DNA from: Micromonospora sp. Llam0
GTDB taxonomy: Bacteria; Actinomycetota; Actinomycetes; Mycobacteriales; Micromonosporaceae
Direction of reading: 5' to 3'
Assembly: GCF_003751085.1 (NCBI RefSeq)
Contig: NZ_RJJY01000001.1
Coordinates: 2,046,001 to 2,110,000 of the forward strand
Length of the DNA stretch: 64,000 nt
The position numbers were made by a program, and so were the translations under genes. This document shows, piece by piece, positions 18,097-26,914 of this stretch. The first letter of the stretch is position 1, and each line of letters starts with the position of its first letter. A model generated the notes under the pieces. The model ran no database searches. It was not told the DNA's origin and saw nothing but the letters and a program-made list of their open reading frames with translations.

Positions 18097-19311
18097 TCAC
18101 AGCGGGGTGGGCAGGACGCGGACGGCGGCGGTGCGGGACCATTCCGCCAGCAGCAGGGTGGCGTCGTCGTCGGGTGCGCCGCCCCGGTGGTCGGCGACGG
18201 CGCGGGCGAGTCGCCGTACCGCCTCGGGGGCCGGCAGCCCGGTCGCGGCCTGCCGTTCGGCGAGGTCAGCCAGGCGAGGCAGGCCGAACGGGTCGCCGGT
18301 GCGCACTCCGGCCTCGGGCACGCCGTCGGTGAACAGCAGCAGCTGGTCGCCGGGTTCGAGGATCTCCTCGCCGACACGTTCGGCGGTGTCGGGGATGCCC
18401 AGCGGCAGCCGGCGGCCGGCGCGCAGCTCCCGGACCATTTTCCCGCCGCGCAGCAGCAGCGGCCTCGGATGCCCGGCGTTGACGTAGCGCAGCAGGCCGG
18501 TCTCCAGATCCAGGTCGGCGAGGAACGCGGTGACGAACCGGGCGTCGCTGAACTGGTCGGTCAGCGCCGCGTCGGCGGTGCGGCCCTGGGTGACCAGGTC
18601 ATGGCCGCAGCGGCGGGCCGACCGGACGGCGGCGATCACCGTCGTGCAGGCCAGACCGGCTTTCAGGCTGTGCCCGACCGCGTCGAAGATCGCCACGAAG
18701 GCGTGGTCGCCGTCGATGGCGTAGTCGAAGCCGTCGCCGCCGACGTCGTAGCAGGGTTCCAGTACGGCGCTGACGGTGATCCGCCCCGTGGCGGCGGTCA
18801 GCGGCGGCAGCACCTGCGACAGCAGTTCCCCGGCGACGGTCGCCGGCCGGGACCGGCCGACCAGCCGCAGATGGTCGCCTTTCGGCCGGGTAGCGGTGAT
18901 CAGATGCCCGATCAGCCCGGCGACGGTTTCGCAGCGGCGGCGGGTGTGCCGGCCGTCGGCGACGGCCGCATCGTCGAAGACGTACTCGATGACGCCGAGC
19001 CGGTCGGTGCCGTCGACCATCGGAATCCACCAGGCCGGGGCGTTCAACGCCGGGATCGATTCGACCAGGGTGAACGAGCGCCCGGCGACGGATCCTTCGA
19101 CCGGTTGCGGCTGCGGGTCGGCCCGCCCCGGCACCGGTACGGGCCGCAGCGTGTGCTGCTCCTCGTCGGCCAGGTAGATGGTGGCGTGCACGCCGAGGGA
19201 GGCCATCACGTCGGCGAACGCGCCGCCCAGTTCGTCGGGCTGGAACAAGTGGGAGCGCAGCAGCACGTCGCTGAGCGCGTCGAGCCACTGTCGTTCCGGC
19301 GTGCGTTCCAT
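18097..19311 (-). CDS. PP2C/SpoIIE-family serine/threonine phosphatase
   Basis: About 404 residues from ATG 19311 (an in-frame GTG at 19347 is less likely). The N-terminal ~150 residues look like a GAF-type sensor (VMASLGVHATIYLADEEQHT). The C-terminal SpoIIE domain carries VGGDGFDYAIDGDHAFVAIF with the metal Asp residues, DAVGHSLKAGLACTTVIAAV, NAGHPRPLLLRGG, LLLFTDGVPEA and the final DDDATLLL. Such phosphatases usually dephosphorylate anti-anti-sigma factors; no anti-sigma partner lies nearby. Confidence 0.88.
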   Translation of the reverse strand: MERTPERQWLDALSDVLLRSHLFQPDELGGAFADVMASLGVHATIYLADEEQHTLRPVPVPGRADPQPQPVEGSVAGRSFTLVESIPALNAPAWWIPMVDGTDRLGVIEYVFDDAAVADGRHTRRRCETVAGLIGHLITATRPKGDHLRLVGRSRPATVAGELLSQVLPPLTAATGRITVSAVLEPCYDVGGDGFDYAIDGDHAFVAIFDAVGHSLKAGLACTTVIAAVRSARRCGHDLVTQGRTADAALTDQFSDARFVTAFLADLDLETGLLRYVNAGHPRPLLLRGGKMVRELRAGRRLPLGIPDTAERVGEEILEPGDQLLLFTDGVPEAGVRTGDPFGLPRLADLAERQAATGLPAPEAVRRLARAVADHRGGAPDDDATLLLAEWSRTAAVRVLPTPL

Positions 19312-19337
19312 GGCCGCCACCCTACGGCCTGCCCGAT

Positions 19338-19547
19338 CCGGATCCACGGCTACATCTTTCTATCTGGAGTCGGTCGTGTGGACCGCGCCGCGTACCCGCG
19401 CGGTGTTCGGAGTGCGCAGCGAACAGGACGCCCTGACCACCCGGGCCCTGGCGTTCAACCAGGGCTTCTACAACCTGTTCCGCGCTCATCCAGGGGCTGC
19501 CGCCGCTGCTGGGTGTGGTCGCCCTGGCGGTCGGGTTCGCCGGCTGA
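19338..19547 (+). pseudogene. DUF1304 membrane protein remnant
   Basis: Pieces of a ~120-residue DUF1304 protein can be read only by changing frame: HGYIF, then (after dropping one T near 19352-19354) YLESVVWTAPRTRAVFGVRS and FNQGFYNLF. After a further shift, ALIQGLPPLLGVVALAVGF runs to the TGA 19545-19547. About 40 central residues are missing and there is no start codon. The gene is dead. Confidence 0.65.
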
Positions 19548-19821
19548 CCGGGCCGGCTCACGGCTGAACCACTCCGTACGGCAGGCCAGTCGGAAACCGG
19601 TGGCCTGCCGTCGATGTCGGGTCACGAACACCGAATGTGTCACTGATCCGACGATTCGTCGGCGCAAATGGCGCCGTACCGCTGCATTTTTCAGCCGGAC
19701 AGGGCCTGTGCGGACGGAAACCTGGTCGGCAAATGGTTCGCGGCGCTGCCGGCGGCCGTGACACGGTGTGCCTCGCCCGACACCGGAGGGCGAACCGCAA
19801 CCACGCCTGAGGAGACACCTC

Positions 19822-20646
19822 GTGAACACCAGCAGAAGGACGGTCCTCGGCCTGCTCGCCACCGCGGCGGTCGCCGGACCCCTGGCGACGCTGCCGGCCA
19901 CCCCGGCGGCCGCCGCCGACATCTACACCTCGAACACCGACCTGTATTCGGACCCGAACCTGGCCGAAGGGGTCGACTACGCCCGCCGCTACCGCCGGCA
20001 TCCGCTGCTCGACAACTCCGACGCCACCGCGACGCCGTTTCCGCGTACCGCGATCATCGCCCCGCACGGCGGCGGCATCGAAGGCGGCACGTCGGAGCTG
20101 TGCCTGGCGATCGCCGGCTACCACCCGGCGAACCTGGCGGCGACCCCACCGGCCGGCCCGACGTACGACTACTGGATGTTCGAAGGCATCCGCTCGTCGG
20201 GCAACGCCGAACTGCACGTCACCGCCAGCCACTGCGACGACGTCCCGGCGTTGTCGGTGGCGGCCGGCGCGCTGAACGTCGTCACCCTGCACGGCTGCAC
20301 CCCGGGCACCGCCGGGCTGCCGTCGAACGCGCAGGCCGTCGCCGTCGGCGGACGCAACGCGGCGTTGCGCGCCGCGCTGATCACCGCCTACACCGCGGCC
20401 GGGATCACCGCGTTCGACGCCACCGGCATCCCGGCGATCGCCGGCACCGCCACCGACAACATCGTCAACCGGACGCTGCTCGGCATGGGCGCCCAGCTGG
20501 AGCTGACCACTCCGCTGCGCTCGGCGATGTTCGGCACCAACACCCGTTCCCAGCGCAAGCACACCACCAACACGCTGTTCTGGGACTTCGTGGCGGCCAC
20601 CCGCACCGCCATCGCGCAGATCGAGGCGACGCAGCCGATCCTGTGA
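19822..20646 (+). CDS. Poly-gamma-glutamate hydrolase family protein, Tat-exported
   Basis: A 274-residue secreted hydrolase of the zinc-dependent poly-gamma-glutamate hydrolase (PghP/YmaC, DUF867) family. GTG 19822 has GAGGAG about 8 bases upstream. The N-terminus NTSRRTVLGLLATAAVAG has the twin-Arg pattern S-R-R-x-x-L, so Tat export is likely, with cleavage after AAAA. The metal-site motif IIAPHGGGIEGGTSELC is near residue 75, and HVTASHCDD and VVTLHGC supply further His. The gene stands alone; a strong terminator follows. Confidence 0.85.
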   Translation: MNTSRRTVLGLLATAAVAGPLATLPATPAAAADIYTSNTDLYSDPNLAEGVDYARRYRRHPLLDNSDATATPFPRTAIIAPHGGGIEGGTSELCLAIAGYHPANLAATPPAGPTYDYWMFEGIRSSGNAELHVTASHCDDVPALSVAAGALNVVTLHGCTPGTAGLPSNAQAVAVGGRNAALRAALITAYTAAGITAFDATGIPAIAGTATDNIVNRTLLGMGAQLELTTPLRSAMFGTNTRSQRKHTTNTLFWDFVAATRTAIAQIEATQPIL

Positions 20647-20656
20647 CGCCACCGCG

Positions 20657-20700
20657 ACACCCCGCCCCGCTCCCGGGTCACAGCACCCGGGGCGGGGTGT
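20657..20700. terminator. Bidirectional terminator hairpin
   Basis: Arms ACACCCCGCCCCG (20657-20669) and CGGGGCGGGGTGT (20688-20700) are perfectly complementary (13 bp) around an 18-base loop. It lies between the convergent hydrolase and MFS genes and overlaps the MFS stop codon. Confidence 0.75.
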
Positions 20701-22108
20701 TGCCGGCGGCGACGATCGCCCGGCGCATCGGCACCGCCAGCAGCAGCACGAACCCGACCACAAAGAAGATCAACAACGAGACCAGGCCCACCCGGTACGA
20801 GTTCGTCAGCTGGAACACGATGCCGAAGGCGAGGGGCCCCAACCAGCTGGTGCCCTTGTCGCTGATCTCGTAGAAGCCGTAGTACTCGCCTTCTTTGCCG
20901 GCCGGGATCAGCTGGCTGAACAGTGACCGGCTCAACGCCTGGCTGCCGCCGAGGACCAGGCCGATCGCCGCGCCGAGCGCCATGAACTGCGCCGGCGCCT
21001 CGGCCGGCAGCCGGAACGCCGCCACGATCACCCCGGTCCACAGCACCAGGCTGCCCAGCACCGTCTTCCACGCGCCGATGCGCTGTGCGACCGCCCCGAG
21101 CAGCAGCGCCCCACCGAACGCTAGGAACTGCACCAGCAGGATCGTCACGATCAGCGTCGACTGGCCCAGCCGCAGCTCCTCGGTGCCGTACTGGCTGGCC
21201 AACGCGATCACCGTCTGGATGCCGTCGTTGTAGACCAGGAACGCCAGCAGGAAGAACAACGTCAACGGGTACGTCTTCAGCCCGCGCACCGTACGGCCCA
21301 ACTGTTTGAACCCGTCGGTGAGCACGTTGCCGCCCGGCCTCGCGTCGGCCGCCGGATGCTCCCGCAGCCAGGCGAGCGGCACCAGGGTGAACACCGCCCA
21401 CCACACCCCGGCCGACACGATCGACCAGCGGGCCAGGTCCAGGGTGCGCTGCGCGTCACCGTCGACGCTGAACGACTGCACCACCACCAGGTTGACCGCC
21501 AGCAGCAGCCCACCACCGAGGTAGCCGAGCGCCCAGCCCCGGCTGGAGATCCGGTCGCGGTCGTCGGGGCCGCCCAGCTGCGGCAGGAACGAGTTGTACA
21601 CCACCACGCTGGCGCCGAACGCGATGTTGGCCAGGACGAACAGCCCACCGCCGAGCAGGTAGCGGTCCCCGGTGACGAACACCATCGCGACGGTTGCCCC
21701 GGCGCCGACGAACGCCGACACCGCCAGCAGCCGCTTCTTGTGCATCGACCGGTCGGCCAGCGCGCCCATCACCGGCAGCACCAGCACCGTCAACGCCACC
21801 GACAGCGACACCAGGTACGGGAAGTACGCCCCCGGCGCCACCTCGATACCCAGCGGGTACACGGACCCGGTGCACTCGTCGGCGTCGGCCGCGCAGCCGG
21901 CGGCCTGTTTGGTGACCGTGGTCAGGAACGGCCCCAGGAACACGGTGATCACCGTCGTGGAGAACGCCGACATCGCCCAGTCGTAGAAGTACCAGCCGGT
22001 ACGTTCCCGCCGGGTGCTCGACGGCGCCGCGCCGGGCGGCGCCGACGACGGTGGTACGGGCGCGGGCCCGCTGGGCGGCCCGCTGGGTGGCTCGGTGGGG
22101 TCGGCCAT
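20678..22108 (-). CDS. MFS transporter, UMF1 (Atg22-like) family
   Basis: About 476 residues with some 12 transmembrane helices. ATG 22108 follows AAGGAT. The N-terminal TGWYFYDWAMSAFSTTVITV is the hallmark of the UMF1/Atg22 family (W-x-x-Y-D-W-x-x-S-x-Y/F), and KEGEYYGFYEISDKGTSWLG is the conserved region before helix 11. The substrate is unknown; fungal Atg22 effluxes amino acids from the vacuole. It begins 18 bp after the stop of the phosphodiesterase gene, so the two form an operon. Confidence 0.85.
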   Translation of the reverse strand: MADPTEPPSGPPSGPAPVPPSSAPPGAAPSSTRRERTGWYFYDWAMSAFSTTVITVFLGPFLTTVTKQAAGCAADADECTGSVYPLGIEVAPGAYFPYLVSLSVALTVLVLPVMGALADRSMHKKRLLAVSAFVGAGATVAMVFVTGDRYLLGGGLFVLANIAFGASVVVYNSFLPQLGGPDDRDRISSRGWALGYLGGGLLLAVNLVVVQSFSVDGDAQRTLDLARWSIVSAGVWWAVFTLVPLAWLREHPAADARPGGNVLTDGFKQLGRTVRGLKTYPLTLFFLLAFLVYNDGIQTVIALASQYGTEELRLGQSTLIVTILLVQFLAFGGALLLGAVAQRIGAWKTVLGSLVLWTGVIVAAFRLPAEAPAQFMALGAAIGLVLGGSQALSRSLFSQLIPAGKEGEYYGFYEISDKGTSWLGPLAFGIVFQLTNSYRVGLVSLLIFFVVGFVLLLAVPMRRAIVAAGNTPPRVL

Positions 22109-22126
22109 CGGATCCTTCACTGTCGG

Positions 22127-22927
22127 TCAACGGGCGGCGGGGTCCGCGTCGACCCGCCGGTCGGGCGGCCAGTGGCCACGGGCGAGGTACACGTCACGCA
22201 ACACTTCGACGTGATCGGTCATGATGCCATCCACCCCGAGGTCCAGTAACTCGTGCATCCGGGCGGGTTCGTCGATCGTCCAGACATGCACCTGCAACCC
22301 CAGCCGGTGGCAGTACGCCACGAACCGGGCGTCGACCACCCGTACCCGGTTGAACCGCACCGGCACCTGCGCGGCCACCACCGACGGCGGCAGCCGCAAC
22401 CGCCGGCCGGTCAGCGACCCCACCCGTAGCCGGGTCACCGCCTGCATGCCCAGCGACGTCGCCACCCGACCGCCGGTCGACGTCCGCAGCCGGTGCAGCC
22501 GCCGGTCGGAGAACGACGCCAGCAGCACCCGGTCGGCGGCGGCGCACCGGTCGACCGCCGCCAGCGTCGGCTCCACCCCACCGTCGGCCTTCACGTCGAC
22601 GTTGAACCGCACCTGCGGCCAGCTGTCGAGCACGTCGTCGAGCCGCGGCACCACCGACGCCCCGCCGACCCGCACCGTGGCCAGGTCCGCCCAGCGCAGC
22701 CGCGCGATGCTGCCCCGGTCGCCGGTCACCCGGTCCAGCGTCGGATCGTGGAACACCACCGCCACCCCGTCGGCGGTGCCGTGCACGTCGGTCTCCACGT
22801 ACCGGTAGCCGAGCCCGACGGCACGGCCGAACGCCTCGGCGGTGTTCTCGTCACCGCGGGCCGCGCCGCCCCGGTGCGCGAACGCGATCGGAGCCGGCGA
22901 GTCCAGGTACGCGAACCGGTGCGACAC
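22127..22927 (-). CDS. Glycerophosphodiester phosphodiesterase
   Basis: A 266-residue GDPD-family enzyme that hydrolyses glycerophosphodiesters to glycerol-3-phosphate and an alcohol. The start is taken as GTG 22927 (VSHRFAYLDSPAPIAFAHRG). The catalytic residues are in AHRGGAARGDENT, ETDVHGTADGV and HDPTLDR (two His, Glu, Asp), with NVDVKADG and GLQVHVWTID later. No signal peptide, so it is intracellular. It is first in an operon with the UMF1-family transporter. Confidence 0.88.
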   Translation of the reverse strand: MSHRFAYLDSPAPIAFAHRGGAARGDENTAEAFGRAVGLGYRYVETDVHGTADGVAVVFHDPTLDRVTGDRGSIARLRWADLATVRVGGASVVPRLDDVLDSWPQVRFNVDVKADGGVEPTLAAVDRCAAADRVLLASFSDRRLHRLRTSTGGRVATSLGMQAVTRLRVGSLTGRRLRLPPSVVAAQVPVRFNRVRVVDARFVAYCHRLGLQVHVWTIDEPARMHELLDLGVDGIMTDHVEVLRDVYLARGHWPPDRRVDADPAAR

Positions 22928-23045
22928 GCAGCGCAGTATGCCCGCCGCCGGCAACCTGCGGGCGTACGGCAGGTTGCGCGACGTCGACCGGTCACCGGCC
23001 GGTGACCGGTGCGGGCCGCCGCGACGCCGGCAGTAGGGTGCCCCC

Positions 23046-24347
23046 ATGCGGGCACTCGGCATCGACTTCGGCACCTCGAACACGGTGGCGGTGGTACGCG
23101 GCGGCGACGGCCGGGTCCGGCCGCTGCTGTTCGACGGCACCCCGCTGCTGCCGTCGGCGGTGTACCGCGACGCCGACGGGCGGCTGCTCGTCGGCGCGGA
23201 CGCGCACCGCCGCGCCCGCATCGACCCGTCCGGGTTCGAACCCAACCCGAAACGCCGCGTCGACGACGGCACGGTGCTGCTCGGCGACGCCGACGTTCCG
23301 GTACCGCAGCTGATCGCCGCCCTGCTGCGCCACGTCGCCGCCGAGGCCCGCCGCCAGCTCGGCGGCGTCGACGAGGTCCGGCTGACCCATCCGGTGCGGT
23401 GGGGGGAGCGGCGACGAATGGTCCTCGTCCAGGCCGCGCACGCCGCCGGGCTGCCCCGCCCCACGCTGATCGCCGAACCGGTCGCCGCCGCCTCCTACTA
23501 CACGTCGGCGCTGGGCGCGGCCATACCACCCGGCCGGGCGTTGGCCGTCTACGACCTGGGCGGCGGCACCTTCGACGCCGCCGTGGTCCGGCGTACCGCC
23601 ACCGGGTTCGACGTGCTCGCCGAGCAGGGCCTGGCCGAACTCGGCGGACTCGACTTCGACCAGGCGCTGGTCGAACATCTCGGCGGCGTCTACTCGCCCA
23701 GCCGGACCACGGTGTGGAACGGTCTGGTCGCGCCGGCCGACACCGGGTCGCGGCGGGCCCGCGCCCTGCTCTACGACGACGTCCGCGGCGCGAAGGAGAC
23801 GCTGTCCCGTACGGTCAGCGCCGACGTGCACCTGCCGGCGCTGGACATCGCCGCCCACGTCACCCGCGACGAACTGGAGTCGCTGATCCGCGACCACCTG
23901 GCCCGTACCGTGACGTGTCTGGCTCAGACGGTCGCCGCCGCCGGTCTGGCACCGGCCGACCTGGCCGGCGTGTTCCTGGTCGGCGGTTCCAGCCGGATCC
24001 CGCTCGCCGCGCAGCTGATCCACTCCGGGTTGGGGGTGGCACCGACCACCCTGGAGCAGCCGGAGACCGTCGTCGCCGACGGCTCGCTGCGCCTCGGTGC
24101 CGCCGCCCGCGTCGACCTGCCCGGCCCGCGTCCACCGGCGCCGATGCCTCCGCGTCCGGCCCCGATGTCACCGGCGCCGATGCCGACGCCGGTGTCACCG
24201 CAGCCGATGCCGATGCCGCCGTATCCGGTGTCGGCACCGGCGGCGCAGGGCCGCGCCTGGTACGACGAACACGGCCCGGTCCTGGTGGCCGCACTGGCCA
24301 CCATGGTCGGCATCGCCGTCGTAGTCGTCGTGGTGCTGCTGCTGTAG
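23046..24347 (+). CDS. Hsp70-family ATPase with C-terminal membrane tail
   Basis: A 433-residue protein. Residues 1-360 are the actin-like Hsp70 ATPase domain: LGIDFGTSNTVAVVRG (phosphate 1), AVYDLGGGTFDAAVVRR (phosphate 2) and VFLVGGSSRIPLA (adenosine). The substrate-binding domain is replaced by a Pro/Met-rich linker (residues ~360-400, PAPMPPRP-like repeats) and a single C-terminal transmembrane helix (LVAALATMVGIAVVVVVVLL). It may tether an actin-like ATPase to the membrane. The stop is TAG. It is divergent from the GDPD operon. Confidence 0.85.
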   Translation: MRALGIDFGTSNTVAVVRGGDGRVRPLLFDGTPLLPSAVYRDADGRLLVGADAHRRARIDPSGFEPNPKRRVDDGTVLLGDADVPVPQLIAALLRHVAAEARRQLGGVDEVRLTHPVRWGERRRMVLVQAAHAAGLPRPTLIAEPVAAASYYTSALGAAIPPGRALAVYDLGGGTFDAAVVRRTATGFDVLAEQGLAELGGLDFDQALVEHLGGVYSPSRTTVWNGLVAPADTGSRRARALLYDDVRGAKETLSRTVSADVHLPALDIAAHVTRDELESLIRDHLARTVTCLAQTVAAAGLAPADLAGVFLVGGSSRIPLAAQLIHSGLGVAPTTLEQPETVVADGSLRLGAAARVDLPGPRPPAPMPPRPAPMSPAPMPTPVSPQPMPMPPYPVSAPAAQGRAWYDEHGPVLVAALATMVGIAVVVVVVLLL

Positions 24348-24408
24348 GGCTGACGACACCCCGCCCGCACGGCCCCGGCGTCCCCGGCCGGTCCGGTACA
24401 GTGCGCCG

Positions 24409-24852
24409 GTGCAGACCGACACCCTGACGGCGACCGGCCGTCTGGTCCGTGCGTCGGCCGCCGTCGTGGTGTTCGCACTGCTGGCCGCAGGCACCCTGTG
24501 GGGCACCGACGACCATTTCCCGTTCGGACCGTTCAGCATGTACGCCGGCGTCAACGGCCCGAACGACCCGGCCCCGGACACCCGGGTCGAAGGCGTCGAC
24601 GCCACCGGACGGACCCTGGTGCTCAACGAACACAACGCCGGGGTACGCCGCGCCGAGGTCGAAGGACTCGAAGCGGCCTACGTCGACGACCCGGGACGGC
24701 TCGAACTGATCGCCGACAGCTACGCGCGGATGAACCCCGACGCGCCGCCGATCGTCCGGGTCACCGTCATCGTACGGCTGCACGAGATCCGCAACAGTTC
24801 CCTCACCGGGCAGTGGCACGACGAGACCCGCGCCGTCTGGCAGCGACCGTGA
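24409..24852 (+). CDS. Membrane-anchored protein of HTTM locus
   Basis: A 147-residue protein from GTG 24409 with one N-terminal transmembrane helix (ASAAVVVFALLAAGTLWG) and an extracytoplasmic domain (DDHFPFGPFSMYAGVNGP). I do not recognise a named family. GTGA overlap with the HTTM gene shows they work together, so it may be an accessory subunit of the HTTM/DCC redox group. Confidence 0.75.
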   Translation: MQTDTLTATGRLVRASAAVVVFALLAAGTLWGTDDHFPFGPFSMYAGVNGPNDPAPDTRVEGVDATGRTLVLNEHNAGVRRAEVEGLEAAYVDDPGRLELIADSYARMNPDAPPIVRVTVIVRLHEIRNSSLTGQWHDETRAVWQRP

Positions 24853-25826
24853 TCAGCCGCTGGTTGTTCGCCGCCGTCCCACTCGGGCGGGTCGCCGCGC
24901 TGCGGACCGTCACCTACCTGTTCATCGTGTTCGACCTGCTGGTCTACATGTCGTGGGTGCGTACCCGCGGTGACGTGCCGGCCGAACTGTACGAGCCGCT
25001 GGCGTTCGCCCGTTTCCTGCACCTGCCGGCACCGACCGGCGTCGTCGTCGACCTCATCTGGTGGTCGCTGCTGCTGCTGGCGCCGCTGGCCGCGACCGGC
25101 CGGTTCCCGCGGACACTCGGCTGGTCCGTCTTCGCGTTCTACTTCGCGTGGCTGATCGTCGCGATGAGCTACGGCAAGGTCGACCACGACAAGTTCGCGT
25201 TCCTGCTCGCGCTCGCCGTGCTGCCCACCGTCGGCGCCGCCCGGCACGGCGACCACCGGCCCAGCCAGGCCGCCGGCTGGTCACTGCGGATGATCCAGGT
25301 CGCCGTGGTGTGCACCTACTTCTTCGCCGCGTACGCGAAGATCCGCTTCGGTGGCTGGGGCTGGCTGACCGGCAGCGTCCTGGCCCGCGCGTTCCTGCGC
25401 CGAGGCTCGGAGCTCGCCGACCTGATCGCCGCCGTGCCGTACGCGCTGATCGCCGCACAGATCGGCATCGTCGTGTTCGAGGCGCTCAGCCCGCTGGTCT
25501 TCCTGACCCGGGGCCGGCTGCGGTACGCGGTCGTCGGCTTCTTCTACTCGTTCCACCTGCTGTCGTTCGCCACCATCTCCATCTCGTTCGCCCCGCACCT
25601 GGTGGCGATGGGCGCGTTCCTGCCGCTGGAGAAGGTCCGACCGGTCGTGTGGGTACGGCGGCTGGCCGGCCGTGACCGAACCTTGGACCGCCCCGACGGT
25701 GACGGCGGTCACGATCGCGGGCCGGGCGGTGATCCGCCACGCCGGGCCGGCCCCGGCGCGGACACGTCGGCTGTGCGGGATCGGACACATCCGGTGGCAC
25801 CGGCTGGCGCCGACGCGGGACAATGA
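24849..25826 (+). CDS. HTTM domain integral membrane protein
   Basis: About 325 residues with at least seven hydrophobic segments (YLFIVFDLLVYMSW, WWSLLLLAPLAATG, FAFYFAWLIVAMSYG and others). HTTM (horizontally transferred transmembrane) proteins share the fold of vitamin K-dependent gamma-carboxylase; conserved HTTM-type segments are SYGKVDHDKFAFLLALAVLP and YFFAAYAKIRFGGWGWLTG. Bacterial functions are unproven. It is flanked by the coupled 147-residue gene and, 4 bp downstream, by a DCC thiol-redox gene. Confidence 0.85.
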   Translation: MISRWLFAAVPLGRVAALRTVTYLFIVFDLLVYMSWVRTRGDVPAELYEPLAFARFLHLPAPTGVVVDLIWWSLLLLAPLAATGRFPRTLGWSVFAFYFAWLIVAMSYGKVDHDKFAFLLALAVLPTVGAARHGDHRPSQAAGWSLRMIQVAVVCTYFFAAYAKIRFGGWGWLTGSVLARAFLRRGSELADLIAAVPYALIAAQIGIVVFEALSPLVFLTRGRLRYAVVGFFYSFHLLSFATISISFAPHLVAMGAFLPLEKVRPVVWVRRLAGRDRTLDRPDGDGGHDRGPGGDPPRRAGPGADTSAVRDRTHPVAPAGADAGQ

Positions 25827-25830
25827 TCGT

Positions 25831-26229
25831 ATGAGTGACGCCAGCGCACCCTCGGGCACCTTCGTCTACGACGGCGACTGCGCGTTCTGCACCATGTGCG
25901 TCCGGTTCATCGAACGCCGGGTGCCCAACAACGCCACCGTCGTGCCGTGGCAGTGGACCGACCTGGCCGCGCTGGGGCTGACCCGCGACCAGGCAATGAC
26001 CGCCGTGCAGTGGGTGCCGGCCGACACGGCCGGCCCGGCCGCCGGGCCGGCGGCGATCGCCGGGCTGCTGCGCACCAGCAACCCGCTGTGGCGGGCCGCC
26101 GGGGCCGTCCTCGGGCTGCGCCCGGTCACCGCCCTGGCCTGGCCGGTGTACCGGTGGGTCGCCGACAACCGGCACCGGCTCCCCGGCGGCACCGCCGCCT
26201 GCGCCGTACCGCCGGCCGCGGCACGCTGA
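25831..26229 (+). CDS. DCC1-like thiol-disulfide oxidoreductase
   Basis: A 132-residue protein starting at ATG 25831, four bases after the HTTM stop. TFVYDGDCAFCTMCVRFIERR carries the D-x-D-C-x-x-C motif of DCC1-like (YuxK) thioredoxin-fold proteins; a further Cys follows. DCC and HTTM proteins are often encoded together, which suggests electron transfer to the membrane partner. Confidence 0.88.
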   Translation: MSDASAPSGTFVYDGDCAFCTMCVRFIERRVPNNATVVPWQWTDLAALGLTRDQAMTAVQWVPADTAGPAAGPAAIAGLLRTSNPLWRAAGAVLGLRPVTALAWPVYRWVADNRHRLPGGTAACAVPPAAAR

Positions 26230-26234
26230 CCCTG

Positions 26235-26266
26235 CCGCCCGGTCGGTCGGCTCCGGGACCGGGCGG
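26235..26266. terminator. Hairpin between DCC gene and convergent acidic-protein gene
   Basis: Perfect 10-bp arms CCGCCCGGTC (26235-26244) and GACCGGGCGG (26257-26266) around a 12-base loop, between convergent stops at 26229 and 26285. Confidence 0.6.
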
Positions 26267-26284
26267 TCTCCTGATCCCGCCCGG

Positions 26285-26914
26285 TCAGCTCCCGGACCAG
26301 AACCGGGCCAGCGCGCCGGTCGCCGGGTCGTCGCTGGCCAGCAGCGCCGCCCACAGGTCACCGCCGGCGGCGGCGTCCACCCCCGCGTAGCCGGCCAGGT
26401 CGACGGGGTCGACCGGGTCGACGTGCGGTGCTGGCCCGCCGACCGGCCCGCTGTCGCCGAGCAGCTGCGGGTCCGCCCACGGCCAGCCGTCGACCGGCGT
26501 CGGCACCCCCGCCGGGTCCAGCAGCGGCGGGAACTGCGCCTCCGGCCACCCGTCGGCCCCCGCCGGCACGTCCGGGTCGACGCCGGGCGGCGGCTCCGCC
26601 GCCCCGAAACCCTCAACCTCCGTCGGCGCCGCACCGAACCCGGCGTCCACCGGCTCCGCCGGGTCCGCGCCGGACAGGTCGTCGCCGTAGCCCAGCGCCG
26701 GCACCGCGTCACCCCCGCCGTACCCGCCGTCGCCGAATTTGCCGTCGTCGGCGATGCCGCCGGTCAGGTCGTCGCCGTCCGGCGGATCTGCCGCCCCGAA
26801 CCCCTCCACGGCCGGGCCGCCCGACCCGTCGTCGACCGGACCACCCAGATCGGCGGTGTCGGCGTCGTCACCGGTCGGGTCGTCACCGGTCCAGTCACCG
26901 AACTCACTGGTCAT
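26285..26914 (-). CDS. Acidic low-complexity protein, last gene of dynamin operon
   Basis: A 209-residue, strongly acidic, Gly/Asp/Pro-rich protein with repeated EGFGAA and DAGFGAA segments, no transmembrane helix and no recognised fold until a short C-terminal stretch (AGGDLWAALLASDDPATGAL). It overlaps the second GTPase gene by ATGA, so its product is probably an intrinsically disordered partner or regulator of the dynamin pair. Confidence 0.75.
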   Translation of the reverse strand: MTSEFGDWTGDDPTGDDADTADLGGPVDDGSGGPAVEGFGAADPPDGDDLTGGIADDGKFGDGGYGGGDAVPALGYGDDLSGADPAEPVDAGFGAAPTEVEGFGAAEPPPGVDPDVPAGADGWPEAQFPPLLDPAGVPTPVDGWPWADPQLLGDSGPVGGPAPHVDPVDPVDLAGYAGVDAAAGGDLWAALLASDDPATGALARFWSGS

